Of a stretch of 64,000 nt of DNA, positions 54,901 to 63,878 are shown piece by piece. Below the pieces are notes generated by a model that was given only the letters and a program-made list of their open reading frames with translations, was not told where the DNA came from and searched no databases. The stretch covers positions 91,840 through 155,839 of the forward strand of contig JADLDB010000094.1 of assembly GCA_020846875.1 (NCBI GenBank), written 5' to 3'. Source of the DNA: Myxococcales bacterium (lineage in GTDB: Bacteria > Myxococcota > Myxococcia > Myxococcales > Myxococcaceae). A program made the position numbers and the translations under genes. Each line of letters starts with the position of its first letter. The stretch's first letter is position 1.

Positions 54901-56234
54901 GCGTCCTCTCCGAGAAGGTCATCACCCGCGACTGGGAGCGGCCGAACCAGAATACCCTGGCCGGCTACAAGGCCAACGGCGGCTACAAGGCGGCGATGAA
55001 GGCGCTGGAACTGCCCCCCGCGGCCATCACCGACGAGGTGAAGAAGTCGCAGCTGCGCGGGCGCGGCGGCGCTGGCTTCCCCACCGGCCTCAAGTGGTCC
55101 TTCGTGCCGTCGCTGGAGAAGAACCCCAAGCCCCGGTACCTGGCCATCAACGCCGACGAGTCCGAGCCGGGCACCGCGAAGGACCGCTTCATCCTCGAGA
55201 AGGATCCGCACCTGCTGCTCGAGGGCATCGCGATCGCCTGCTACGCGCTGGGCGCGCACACCTGCTACATCTACTCGCGCGGCGAGTTCAAGTACCCGTC
55301 GGCAGTGCTCGACAAGGCGATCGCCGAGGCCACCGCCGACGGCATCTTCGGCAAGAAGCTGCTGGGCCGCGACTTCGAGCTCAACGTCTACCAGGTGCGC
55401 GGCGCGGGCGCGTACATCTGCGGCGAGGAGACGGCGTTGCTGGAGTCGCTGGAAGGCAAGAAGGGCTGGCCGCGCTTGAAGCCCCCGTTCCCCGCGGTGG
55501 TGGGCCTGTTCGGCTGCCCCACGGTGGTGAACAACGTGGAGACGATCGCCAGCCTGCCGCGCATCTTCGAGAAGGGCGCCGAGTGGTTCAGCAAGCTGGG
55601 CTTCGGCAAGTCTGGCGGCACGCGGCTGGTCACCGTGTCCGGCGCGGTCAACCGGCCGGGCACCTACGAGGTGGCGATGGACACCTCGCTGCGCGAGCTC
55701 ATCTATGACGCGGCCTACGGCCAGGGCCTGCCCGAGGGCCGCACGGTGAAGGCGTGCATTCCCGGCGGCAGCTCCGCGCCCGTCCTCACCGGCGACGAGC
55801 TCGACGTGAAGCTGGAGTTCGACGCCTTCAAGCCGCTGCAGTCCATGGCCGGCTCCGGCGGCGTGATGGTGATGGACGACACCGCCTGCATGGTGCGCTG
55901 CCTGTGGCGGGTGTCGCGCTTCTACGCGGAGGAGTCCTGCGGCCAGTGCACGCCCTGCCGCGAAGGCCAGCCGTGGATGGCGCGCATCCTCCGCAAGATC
56001 GAAGAGGGCCGCGGCGAGCGCGGGGACCTGGACACGCTGCTCGGCGTGGCGGCGGCGGTCGCGCCCTGGCCGCCCATCGGCCTGGGCACCACCATCTGCG
56101 CGCTGGGGGACGCAGGCGCGCTGCCGGTGCAGTCCTTCGTCACCAAGTTCCGCGAGGACTTCGAGCAGCACATCCGCCTGCGGCGCTGCCCGAAGGGCGA
56201 CAAGCCGTGGGGCGTCTTCGGAGACTTCAAGTGA
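54897..56234 (+). CDS. nuoF: NADH-quinone oxidoreductase subunit F
   Basis: This 445-residue NADH- and FMN-binding subunit of complex I has FMN/NADH motifs GRGGAGFPTGLKWSF, NADESEPGTAKDR and GAGAYICGEETALLESLEG. It has an N3-type [4Fe-4S] site with ESCGQCTPCREG and a fourth Cys in GTTICALGD. The SLBB segment is VTVSGAVNRPGTYEV. It receives electrons from NADH and passes them toward the quinone. The stop overlaps nuoJ (GTGA). nuoG, usually next, is absent here. Confidence 0.96.
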   Translation: MSVLSEKVITRDWERPNQNTLAGYKANGGYKAAMKALELPPAAITDEVKKSQLRGRGGAGFPTGLKWSFVPSLEKNPKPRYLAINADESEPGTAKDRFILEKDPHLLLEGIAIACYALGAHTCYIYSRGEFKYPSAVLDKAIAEATADGIFGKKLLGRDFELNVYQVRGAGAYICGEETALLESLEGKKGWPRLKPPFPAVVGLFGCPTVVNNVETIASLPRIFEKGAEWFSKLGFGKSGGTRLVTVSGAVNRPGTYEVAMDTSLRELIYDAAYGQGLPEGRTVKACIPGGSSAPVLTGDELDVKLEFDAFKPLQSMAGSGGVMVMDDTACMVRCLWRVSRFYAEESCGQCTPCREGQPWMARILRKIEEGRGERGDLDTLLGVAAAVAPWPPIGLGTTICALGDAGALPVQSFVTKFREDFEQHIRLRRCPKGDKPWGVFGDFK

Positions 56235-56746
56235 GCGCCGAACAAGTCCTCTTCTGGGTCTTCGCCGTGGCCACCGTGGTGGCGGCGGGCGGCGTCATCC
56301 TCGCCCGCAACCCCATCGCCTGCGCGATGAGCCTGGTGGCCACCTTCTTCTTCCTCGCCGGCATCTACGTGCTGCTCTGGGCGCACACCATCGCGGCCGT
56401 GCAGGTGCTCGTCTACGCCGGCGCGATCATGGTGCTGTTCCTCTTCGTCCTCATGCTCATGTCCCTGTCCGACCAGGGGCCGGTGATGACCTTCTCGGCC
56501 TGGCGCATCGCGGGCGTGGTGGCGGTGGTGACGGTGCTGGCCGCGCTGGTGCTGGTGTTCCGCCGGCTGCCGGCGCAGGAGTCCTTGGCCTGGAGCGGCG
56601 ACGCGGCGCGCTTGGGCGACTTCGGCACCATCAAGCACCTGGGCGCGGTCATGTACACGCAGTGGCTGTTCCCGTTCGAGGCGGTCTCGCTCTTGTTGCT
56701 GGTGGCCATCGTGGGCGCGGTGGTGGTGGCGAAGGCCCGCGTCTAG
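56231..56746 (+). CDS. nuoJ: NADH-quinone oxidoreductase subunit J
   Basis: This 171-residue membrane-arm subunit of complex I has five membrane helices. The family core is visible: ARNPIACAMSLVATFFFLAG, and AVQVLVYAGAIMVLFLFVLM with its glycine-free pi-bulge helix. It starts at a GTG overlapping the nuoF stop. Its normal partner nuoK is separated from it by about 1.2 kb. Confidence 0.92.
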   Translation: MSAEQVLFWVFAVATVVAAGGVILARNPIACAMSLVATFFFLAGIYVLLWAHTIAAVQVLVYAGAIMVLFLFVLMLMSLSDQGPVMTFSAWRIAGVVAVVTVLAALVLVFRRLPAQESLAWSGDAARLGDFGTIKHLGAVMYTQWLFPFEAVSLLLLVAIVGAVVVAKARV

Positions 56747-56767
56747 TCGATGTTTGGAGAAGGTGAC

Positions 56768-57136
56768 ATGAAGGCCAAGTTCTCGACGGCAATTCTGGTG
56801 TTCATGACTTGGGCGTTGGTGCCAGCAGAGAGCTTCGCTCACGAATACCCCTCCACAGACACTTGGTCCTCGGCTGCACAGCGCGCCGATTTTGTCTTGT
56901 CCGCCCCCTCCGCGAACCTGAAATACGACCTCAACCTGCGAGCCGAGACGTGTGGTGACCCCAGGGCGTGGATCGGAAGGACCTTCGCCGCTGCCGTTCG
57001 GGAGTTCACGGTCGTCTGGACGGGCGCACAGTCGTTGCCCACTCAGCCCGGAGTCGCCTCGAATCCGGTGTCTGGATTTCCGGCTGCCTTCCTTGTTCTG
57101 GAGATGGAAGCCACGCAGGGCCCAGGGTGCCCGTGA
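56768..57136 (+). CDS. Secreted hypothetical protein inserted after nuoJ
   Basis: This 122-residue protein starts at the ATG at 56768 (AGAAGGTGAC just before) with a signal peptide (MKAKFSTAILVFMTWALVPA, cleavage after SFA). The mature part (HEYPSTDTWSSAAQRADFVL, RAETCGDPRAWIGRT) has no recognised domain. It has a lower GC and different codon choice than the nuo genes on both sides. Its stop overlaps the next gene. It interrupts the nuoJ-nuoK junction. Confidence 0.55.
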   Translation: MKAKFSTAILVFMTWALVPAESFAHEYPSTDTWSSAAQRADFVLSAPSANLKYDLNLRAETCGDPRAWIGRTFAAAVREFTVVWTGAQSLPTQPGVASNPVSGFPAAFLVLEMEATQGPGCP

Positions 57137-57954
57137 TGCGGTTCGGTTGCGCTGGACGCAGTCGGAAAGGCTCAGCCGCTACCATGCTGCTTTGCGCTGC
57201 ACTTGAGTGCGGACAGGCATGTTCAACTCCAGGCCTGACCGATGCTGGTGCTGATGCGAACTCGCCTGACGGAGGCGTCCAGGACGCTGGTGGCGTCGAT
57301 TCGGGACCGGAACGTCCAGTCTTCGCATCCTGCGAAGGCGTCTTGGTGGCGATTCCAGACAAGCCGCCTGAATGTGGTTGCGAACCACGTCAAGATTGTC
57401 TGCGCGGCTCATGCACCTGGGAGTGTGTGGCCTGCTCCTCCCTGAGTCCCTGCCCGGCGGGTTGGTCTTGCGACTTCATCAGTCCCCCGTTCTGCGAGGG
57501 CGTGTGCCGCAAGTCCCTCGACCCGTGTCCGGTCACCCCAGCGCAGTTCCTTGAGGTCGATCTGGTTGAATGGGGCTGTCGCGAAGACCTCACCGGCCGA
57601 TGCGTGTTCCGGCACGAGTTGTCACGAAGCGATGGAACGCTTCGGTGCTTGGTTTTTCCGCCCGAGCAGGTGGATGGAGGACTGCTTCTCGCGGTCCTGG
57701 ATGCGGGATCAGTTGACTGGGACGGACTCTCAACCGCCCGTTGCTTGACGACTTCAGAGTTGACCTCAGAAGCGTGTTTTACCGTCCAGGCCGAAGTCCA
57801 CGTCCGCTTCGATGACGACGCGGGATTCGAGTATGGGAGTTCGACAGCGTTCAAAGTGCCACCGGCTTTCGAGCTTCCTGTAGAAGACTCGTTTTCTGCG
57901 TGCGCACCGTCATTCCGTGGTTGGGACGGCGGGATTTACCGGTATCGTTACTGA
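57136..57954 (+). CDS. Cys-rich lipoprotein inserted before nuoK
   Basis: This 272-residue protein starts at ATG 57136, or possibly 57184 (MLLCAALECGQACST). The signal ends near GQAC, a plausible lipobox. An Asp/Ala/Gly-rich tract (DAGADANSPDGGVQDAGGVD) is typical of myxobacterial lipoproteins. About 16 Cys follow, in a folded region (CGCEPRQDCLRGSCTWECVA), with a few EGF-like-spaced pairs. No family is recognised. The gene has lower GC than its surroundings, and with its partner forms an insertion between nuoJ and nuoK. nuoK starts 35 bp after its stop. Confidence 0.6.
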   Translation: MRFGCAGRSRKGSAATMLLCAALECGQACSTPGLTDAGADANSPDGGVQDAGGVDSGPERPVFASCEGVLVAIPDKPPECGCEPRQDCLRGSCTWECVACSSLSPCPAGWSCDFISPPFCEGVCRKSLDPCPVTPAQFLEVDLVEWGCREDLTGRCVFRHELSRSDGTLRCLVFPPEQVDGGLLLAVLDAGSVDWDGLSTARCLTTSELTSEACFTVQAEVHVRFDDDAGFEYGSSTAFKVPPAFELPVEDSFSACAPSFRGWDGGIYRYRY

Positions 57955-57989
57955 GGACTCTCGGTCATGCCTGATCAGGATTTTGAATC

Positions 57990-58301
57990 ATGAGCCACAC
58001 GGTTCCGACGGCCAACTACCTCATCCTCGCGGCGGTGCTCTTCTGCATGGGCATGCTGGGCGTGCTGCTGCGCCGCAACGCGCTGGTGGTGTTCATGTGC
58101 ATCGAGCTGATGCTCAACGCCGCCAACCTCACCTTCCTCGCCTTCGCGCGGGAGCGGGGTGACTCCATCGGCCACCTGTCGGCCTTCTTCATCATCGCGG
58201 TGGCGGCGGCGGAGGCGGCGGTGGGCCTCGCCATCGTCATCGCCGTGTTCCGCAGCCGCGGCACGGTGAACATCGAAGAGATCCAGTCGATGAAGCACTG
58301 A
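57990..58301 (+). CDS. nuoK: NADH-quinone oxidoreductase subunit K
   Basis: This 103-residue membrane subunit has three helices. The conserved Glu-bearing helix is LVVFMCIELMLNAANLTFLA, with another Glu in AAEAAVGLAIVIAVFRSRG. It is part of the antiporter-like membrane arm. The gene is placed after the two inserted secreted-protein genes and is 24 bp before nuoL. Confidence 0.93.
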   Translation: MSHTVPTANYLILAAVLFCMGMLGVLLRRNALVVFMCIELMLNAANLTFLAFARERGDSIGHLSAFFIIAVAAAEAAVGLAIVIAVFRSRGTVNIEEIQSMKH

Positions 58302-58325
58302 CGTACCGGGAAAGAGACAACGACC

Positions 58326-60521
58326 GTGGAGAAACTCCAGCTCTTCTTCCAGACCTCTCCGGTGGACCCGACGGCGGCCGGCCAGGCGCTGTGGCTCATC
58401 ATCGCGCTGCCGCTGCTGGGCGCGCTCGTAACGGGCGTCTTCGGGAAGATCATCGGCCGGCAGAACACGCACCTCGTGGCGGTGGGCGCGGTGGGCGGCA
58501 GCTTCCTGCTCTCGCTGCTCGTCTTCTGGGCCATCAACGACTTCCGGTCGGCGGCGGGCTCGCCCTTCGGCCCCATCGCCTACGCGGTGGGCGCGGACTT
58601 CGGCACCTGGTTCTCAGCGGGCGCCTTCAAGGTGACCTTCGGCCTGACGGCGGACCACCTGTCCGGCTCGATGCTGCTGGTCATCACCGGGGTGGGCTTC
58701 CTCATCCACCTGTACTCCACCGGGTACATGAGCCACGACGCCGGGTACTGGCGCTTCTTCTCGTACTTGAACCTCTTCATCGCGGCCATGCTGACGCTGG
58801 TGCTGGCCGACTCGCTGCCCCTGCTCTTCGTGGGCTGGGAAGGCGTGGGCCTGTGCAGCTACCTGCTCATCGGCTTCTGGTACGACGACGCGCAGAAGGC
58901 CTTCGCCGGCCGGAAGGCCTTCATCACCAACCGCATCGGCGACTTTGGCTTTCTGATCGCAGCCTTCCTCACCGTGCTGGTGGTGGAGTCCATCGTCCAG
59001 TTGCCCGTCACCAGCCTGAGCCGCGCGGGCGCGGACGGGGCGATGGTGGCCAGCCGCTACGCGCAGGGCGTCAACGCCAAGGGCGCCCTGTCCATGCCGG
59101 TGCTGGAGGAGACGGCGCGCATCCTGCCCAACCTCCTCACCCAGGACATCGCCACCGGGCCCTTGACGGGCGTTGGCTACGGCACGGCGCTGACCATCAT
59201 CCTGGTGCTCTTCCTCCTGGGCGCGGCGGGCAAGTCGGCGCAGATCCCGCTGTACGTCTGGCTGCCCGACGCGATGGCCGGCCCCACCCCGGTGTCCGCG
59301 CTCATCCACGCGGCCACCATGGTGACCAGCGGCGTGTACCTGTTCTGCCGCTTGAGCTACCTGGTGGTGCTGTCGCCCACCGCGATGGCCGTCATCGCGC
59401 TCATCGGTGCCTCCACCGCGCTGGTGGCCGCGCTCATCGCCTTCACCCAGACGGGCATCAAGAAGGTGTTGGCGTACTCCACGGTGTCGCAGCTGGGCTT
59501 CATGTTCCTCGGCATCGGCGTGGGCGCCTTCTGGGCGGCCTTCCTCCACGTCGTCACCCACGCCTTCTTCAAGGCCTGCCTCTTCCTCGGCGCGGGCAGC
59601 GTGATGCACGGCAACGGCGACGAGGAGGACATCACCAGGCTGGGCGGCGTGCGCAAGGAGATGCCCGTCACCTGGGCCACCTTCCTCATCGCCACCCTGG
59701 CCATCACCGGCATCGTCCCCCTGTCCGGCTTCTTCTCGAAGGACGCCATTCTCCACGCGGCGCACGTCAACGGCATCGCCGGCTTCGAGTGGGCGGGCCA
59801 CGCGGCGTACTGGCTGGGCGTGGTGACCGCGGCCGGCACCAGCTTCTACATGATGCGGCTGTACTTCCTCACCTTCGAGGGCCCGCGCGCGAAGGACGCG
59901 AAGGTGCCGCACGCCCACGAGTCGTCCCCGGTGATGACGGGGCCGCTGGTGGTGCTGGCGGTGCTGTCCGTCGTCGCCCTGGTGCACGGCCTGCCGATCA
60001 TGCACGTGCAGCGCGGGGGCGTGACGGCCACCCAGGCGCTGATGGAGAACTTCCTCGACCCCGTCTTCCGCACCACCCACGACCTGGTGGCGCAGAAGCA
60101 GTTCCTGGTGCTGCCGAAGGAAGAGCACGGCCTGCTGGGCGCGTACGTGCAGGCCTGGCTCATCGCGGTGGTGGCGGGCGCCCTGGCCTATTGGGTGTAC
60201 CGGCGCTACCTGCCGGTGGTGAAGAAGCTGCCCGCGGCGCTGGAGCCCCTGCGCAAGCTGTCCTTCAACAAGTTCTACGTGGACGAGCTGTACACCGCGC
60301 TGCTCGTGCGGCCGCTGACCTTCGTGGCGCGCGCGGCCCACCGCCTGGTGGACGCGGTGCTCATCGACGGGGTGATGGTGCGAGGCACCGCCTGGGTGAC
60401 GAAGCAGACGGGCGCGGTGCTGCGCTACCTGCAGACGGGTGACGCGCAGATGTACGCGGCGGTGATGGCGGTGGCGCTCGCCGGCGGCCTGGTGTGGGCG
60501 CTCCTGAGGGTGATGCCGTGA
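58326..60521 (+). CDS. nuoL: NADH-quinone oxidoreductase subunit L
   Basis: This 731-residue antiporter-like subunit has about 16 membrane helices plus a C-terminal lateral helix region. Motifs include LFVGWEGVGLCSYLLIGFW, YVWLPDAMAGPTPVSALIHA, VLAYSTVSQLGFMFLGIGVG and the later SGFFSKDAIL. It pumps protons at the distal end of the membrane arm. The start is a GTG at 58326. The stop overlaps the nuoM start (GTGA). Confidence 0.96.
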   Translation: MEKLQLFFQTSPVDPTAAGQALWLIIALPLLGALVTGVFGKIIGRQNTHLVAVGAVGGSFLLSLLVFWAINDFRSAAGSPFGPIAYAVGADFGTWFSAGAFKVTFGLTADHLSGSMLLVITGVGFLIHLYSTGYMSHDAGYWRFFSYLNLFIAAMLTLVLADSLPLLFVGWEGVGLCSYLLIGFWYDDAQKAFAGRKAFITNRIGDFGFLIAAFLTVLVVESIVQLPVTSLSRAGADGAMVASRYAQGVNAKGALSMPVLEETARILPNLLTQDIATGPLTGVGYGTALTIILVLFLLGAAGKSAQIPLYVWLPDAMAGPTPVSALIHAATMVTSGVYLFCRLSYLVVLSPTAMAVIALIGASTALVAALIAFTQTGIKKVLAYSTVSQLGFMFLGIGVGAFWAAFLHVVTHAFFKACLFLGAGSVMHGNGDEEDITRLGGVRKEMPVTWATFLIATLAITGIVPLSGFFSKDAILHAAHVNGIAGFEWAGHAAYWLGVVTAAGTSFYMMRLYFLTFEGPRAKDAKVPHAHESSPVMTGPLVVLAVLSVVALVHGLPIMHVQRGGVTATQALMENFLDPVFRTTHDLVAQKQFLVLPKEEHGLLGAYVQAWLIAVVAGALAYWVYRRYLPVVKKLPAALEPLRKLSFNKFYVDELYTALLVRPLTFVARAAHRLVDAVLIDGVMVRGTAWVTKQTGAVLRYLQTGDAQMYAAVMAVALAGGLVWALLRVMP

Positions 60522-62287
60522 ACTCCATCTACGACTCCCGCATCCTGAACCTGGTCATCTTCTCGCCCTTGCTGGTGGCGGGCCTGCTGGCCTTCCTGCC
60601 GAGGAATGAGAAGGGGCAGATCCGCGCGCTCACCCTGGGCGGCATGGTGCTCAACCTGCTCACCTGCCTGTGGGCCTACAGCCGCTTCAGCCCCACCAGC
60701 CCCGTCGAGTTCCAGTTGGAGTACCGGCTGGCCTGGGTGGACGACCTCGGGCTGTCCTACCACGTGGGGGTGGACGGCATTTCCATGGGGCTGGTGCTGC
60801 TCACCGGCGTCCTCGGGCCGCTGGTGGTGCTGTCCTCGTGGACCTTCGTGGACGAGCGGGTGAAGGAATTCCACTTGGCCCTGCTGGTGCTGCAGACGGC
60901 CATGCTGGGCGCGGTGTGCGCGGTGGACACGCTGCTCTTCTTCGTCTTCTTCGAGGCGATGCTCGTCCCCATGTACCTGCTCATCGGGGTGTGGGGCTCC
61001 GAGGAGCGGCAGATGGCCGCGATGAAGTTCTTCCTCTACACCATGGTGGGCAGCGTGCTGATGCTGGTGGCGCTGCTGGCGGTGTACTTCCTCGCCGCGC
61101 CGGCGGGGATGCGCAGCTTCGACTACTCCACGCTCTACAACGGGCTGATGTCCGCCAACCGGGAATTGGCGCAGTACCTCAAGGCCAACCCGGCGGGTGA
61201 CGGCGCGGGGCTGTCGGCGGCGGCGCTGGCCCTGCTGCGCTACGGGCCGTACCTCTTCCTCGCCTTCGCGCTGGCCTTCGCCATCAAGGTGCCGATGTTC
61301 CCCGTGCACACCTGGCTGCCCGACGCGCACGTGCAGGCGCCGGTGGCCGGCTCCATCGTGCTGGCCGGGGTGATGCTGAAGATGGGCACCTACGGCTTCT
61401 GGCGCTTCGCCATTCCCCTCTTCCCGGTGGCCTCCAGGCAGTTCCAGCTCCTCCTCGCCGCGCTGGCGGTGGTGGGCATCGTCTACGGGGCCTTCATGTG
61501 CCTCGCCCAGCGCGACATCAAGAAGCTCATCGCCTACTCGTCCGTCTCGCACCTCGGGTACTGCATGCTGGGCATGCTGGCCTTCACCGCCGAGGGCGCC
61601 ACCGGCAGCGCCTACCAGATGCTCAACCACGGCGTGTCCACCAGCGCGCTCTTCCTCCTCTTCGGCTTCCTCTACGAGCGCCGCCACGCGCGGCTGATGA
61701 GCGACTACGGCGGCATCGCGAAGGTGATGCCGGTGTTCTCGGCCTTCTTCCTCATCGTCACCTTCTCCTCGGTGGCGGTGCCCGGCACCAACGGCTTCGT
61801 GGGCGAGTTTCTGGTGCTGCTGGGCAGCTACAAGTCCAACCTGCCGCTGTGGCTGTCCGTCGCAGCCACCACCGCCGTCGTCCTTGGCGCGGCCTACATG
61901 CTGTGGATGGTGCAGAAGGTCTTCTTCGGCCAGGTGACGCACCAGGAGAACCTGGGCCTCAAGGACCTGGGCCCGCGCGAGGTGGTGGCGGCGCTGCCCT
62001 TCGTCCTGCTCATCGCGGTGATGGGCCTCAAGCCCCAGCCCCTCCTCGACGTCATCGACCACTCCACCCAGCGCTTCGTGGCGCGCGCGAAGTACGCGGC
62101 GGGGGAAGGCCCTGTCGACGACTCGAAGGTGCGGGTGGTGGTGCGCCCGTTGCCGAAGGACGCGGTGGCCCAGGTGGCCCCCACGCTGCCGCCGGCCGTG
62201 CCTGCCCACCCCACGCCCATTCCGCTGCCCATGCGCCCGGTGCGCCTGCAGCCCGCGCAGCCGCAGCTGCAGCCCGCCACGCCCTGA
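60518..62287 (+). CDS. nuoM: NADH-quinone oxidoreductase subunit M
   Basis: This 589-residue antiporter-like proton-pumping subunit has about 14 helices. Motifs include FFEAMLVPMYLLIGVWGSEE, HTWLPDAHVQAPVAGSIVLA, IAYSSVSHLGYCMLGMLAF, GTNGFVGEFL. The start is a GTG at 60518 overlapping the nuoL stop. It ends with an unusual 55-residue Pro/Gln-rich, apparently disordered tail (RPLPKDAVAQVAPTLPPAVP, LQPAQPQLQPATP), longer than in E. coli NuoM (509 residues). Confidence 0.96.
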   Translation: MNSIYDSRILNLVIFSPLLVAGLLAFLPRNEKGQIRALTLGGMVLNLLTCLWAYSRFSPTSPVEFQLEYRLAWVDDLGLSYHVGVDGISMGLVLLTGVLGPLVVLSSWTFVDERVKEFHLALLVLQTAMLGAVCAVDTLLFFVFFEAMLVPMYLLIGVWGSEERQMAAMKFFLYTMVGSVLMLVALLAVYFLAAPAGMRSFDYSTLYNGLMSANRELAQYLKANPAGDGAGLSAAALALLRYGPYLFLAFALAFAIKVPMFPVHTWLPDAHVQAPVAGSIVLAGVMLKMGTYGFWRFAIPLFPVASRQFQLLLAALAVVGIVYGAFMCLAQRDIKKLIAYSSVSHLGYCMLGMLAFTAEGATGSAYQMLNHGVSTSALFLLFGFLYERRHARLMSDYGGIAKVMPVFSAFFLIVTFSSVAVPGTNGFVGEFLVLLGSYKSNLPLWLSVAATTAVVLGAAYMLWMVQKVFFGQVTHQENLGLKDLGPREVVAALPFVLLIAVMGLKPQPLLDVIDHSTQRFVARAKYAAGEGPVDDSKVRVVVRPLPKDAVAQVAPTLPPAVPAHPTPIPLPMRPVRLQPAQPQLQPATP

Positions 62288-62318
62288 AACGCAAGCCCTC
62301 CAAGAGGTCTCAACGCCC

Positions 62319-63878
62319 GTGAACATCCCGCACCTCACCTTCCAGGACCTGTTGCCGGTGGCGCCGGCCGGCGTGCTCGTGGTGGGCGCCATCGTGCTGC
62401 TGCTCTCGGAGGTCTTCCTCTCCACCGCCCAGCGCACCTACCAGGCCGTCATCGGCACGCTGACCGCGCTGCTGGCCGGCGCGGTGGCGATGAACAACGC
62501 CTTCGAGCCCGCCCGCGCCGCGCTGCAGGGCTACGTGGTGCTCGACCCCTTCTCTCAGTGGATGACGGTGCTGGTGTGCCTGGGCACGGCGCTGGCCTCG
62601 CTCCTGTCCGCGGGCTTCCTCAACCACCGCAACGCCGAGCGCGGCGAGTTCTACGCGTTGATCCTCTTCTCCGCGGCGGGGATGAGCCTCTTGGCCATGT
62701 CGGCGGAGTTCATCACCCTCTTCATCAACCTGGAGGTGCTGTCCATCTCCACCTACGCGCTCACCGCCTTCCTGCGCCGCGGGCCGCGCCCCGCCGAGGC
62801 GGGCTTCAAGTACTTCATCCTGGGGGCCTTCTCTGCCTCGCTGCTCCTCTACGGGGCGGCGCTCCTGTACGGGGCCACCGGCTCGACGCGCTTTCTCGAC
62901 GTGGGGCTGGCGCTGCCTCAGGCCTTCGCCCAGCAGCCCGGCCTCGTCTACGCCGGCTTCGGGCTGGTGCTGGCGGGCTTCGCCTTCAAGGTGGCGGCGG
63001 TGCCCTTCCACATGTGGACGCCCGACGTGTACGAAGGCGCGCCCACCCCGGTGACGGCGCTGATGAGCGCGGGGGTGAAGGCGGCCGCGGTGGTGGCCCT
63101 GGTGCGCACCTTCCTCTTCCTGGTGAAGGGCCTGTCGCCCGAGGTGCCCTTCATCGCCTTCAGCGCGCTGGCGCTCCTCTCCATGGTGGGCGGCAACCTG
63201 CTGGCGCTGCCCCAGCGGAACGTGAAGCGCATGCTGGCCTACTCCTCCATCGCGCACGCCGGGTACCTGCTGCTGGGCGTGGCCGCCCTGTTCGCCCCCG
63301 CCACCGCGAAGGGCTCGGACGCGGTGGGCCTCTTCACCGCCACCCCGCTGCTGGGCTCGATGCCCAACGTCGCCGCCAGCGTGTACAAGGGCCTGCTCTT
63401 CTACCTCCTGGGCTACACGGTGACGGCCCTCGGCGCCTTCGGCACCATCGCGGCCCTCGAGCGCCGCGAAGACGAGACGCGCAGCAACACCTGGGACCTG
63501 GAGCGCTTCGCCGGCCTCGCGCAGCGCAAGCCCGGCTGGGCCGCGGCGATGGCGGCCTTCATGCTGTCTTTGGGCGGCGTGCCTCCCACGGTGGGCTTTC
63601 TGGGCAAGCTGTACCTCTTCGGCGCGGCGGTGGACGCGGGCCTGCTGGGGCTGGCGGTGGCGGGCGTCCTCGCCAGCGTGGCGGGCGTCTACGTCTACCT
63701 GCGCGTGGTGGTGTACATGTACATGCGCCCCGCGCCCGCCGACGCGCCCGCGCCCTTCCGGCACTGGACGACAGAGGTGGCCCTCATCGCCTCCGCCGTG
63801 GCCGTCGTCGCGCTGGGCGTGCTGCCTGGGCCCGTGACGGAGTGGTTCAGCCGCGCCGGCATGGTGTTCGGCAGCTAG
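62319..63878 (+). CDS. nuoN: NADH-quinone oxidoreductase subunit N
   Basis: This 519-residue antiporter-like subunit has about 14 helices, with VAAVPFHMWTPDVYEGAPTP, MLAYSSIAHAGYLLLGVAAL and SLGGVPPTVGFLGKLYLFGA. It completes the membrane arm encoded here (J, K, L, M, N). The start is a GTG at 62319, 31 bp after nuoM. In the 122 bp after its stop I see no confident gene; a short minus-strand frame enters from the right edge and stops at 63947. Confidence 0.95.
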   Translation: MNIPHLTFQDLLPVAPAGVLVVGAIVLLLSEVFLSTAQRTYQAVIGTLTALLAGAVAMNNAFEPARAALQGYVVLDPFSQWMTVLVCLGTALASLLSAGFLNHRNAERGEFYALILFSAAGMSLLAMSAEFITLFINLEVLSISTYALTAFLRRGPRPAEAGFKYFILGAFSASLLLYGAALLYGATGSTRFLDVGLALPQAFAQQPGLVYAGFGLVLAGFAFKVAAVPFHMWTPDVYEGAPTPVTALMSAGVKAAAVVALVRTFLFLVKGLSPEVPFIAFSALALLSMVGGNLLALPQRNVKRMLAYSSIAHAGYLLLGVAALFAPATAKGSDAVGLFTATPLLGSMPNVAASVYKGLLFYLLGYTVTALGAFGTIAALERREDETRSNTWDLERFAGLAQRKPGWAAAMAAFMLSLGGVPPTVGFLGKLYLFGAAVDAGLLGLAVAGVLASVAGVYVYLRVVVYMYMRPAPADAPAPFRHWTTEVALIASAVAVVALGVLPGPVTEWFSRAGMVFGS

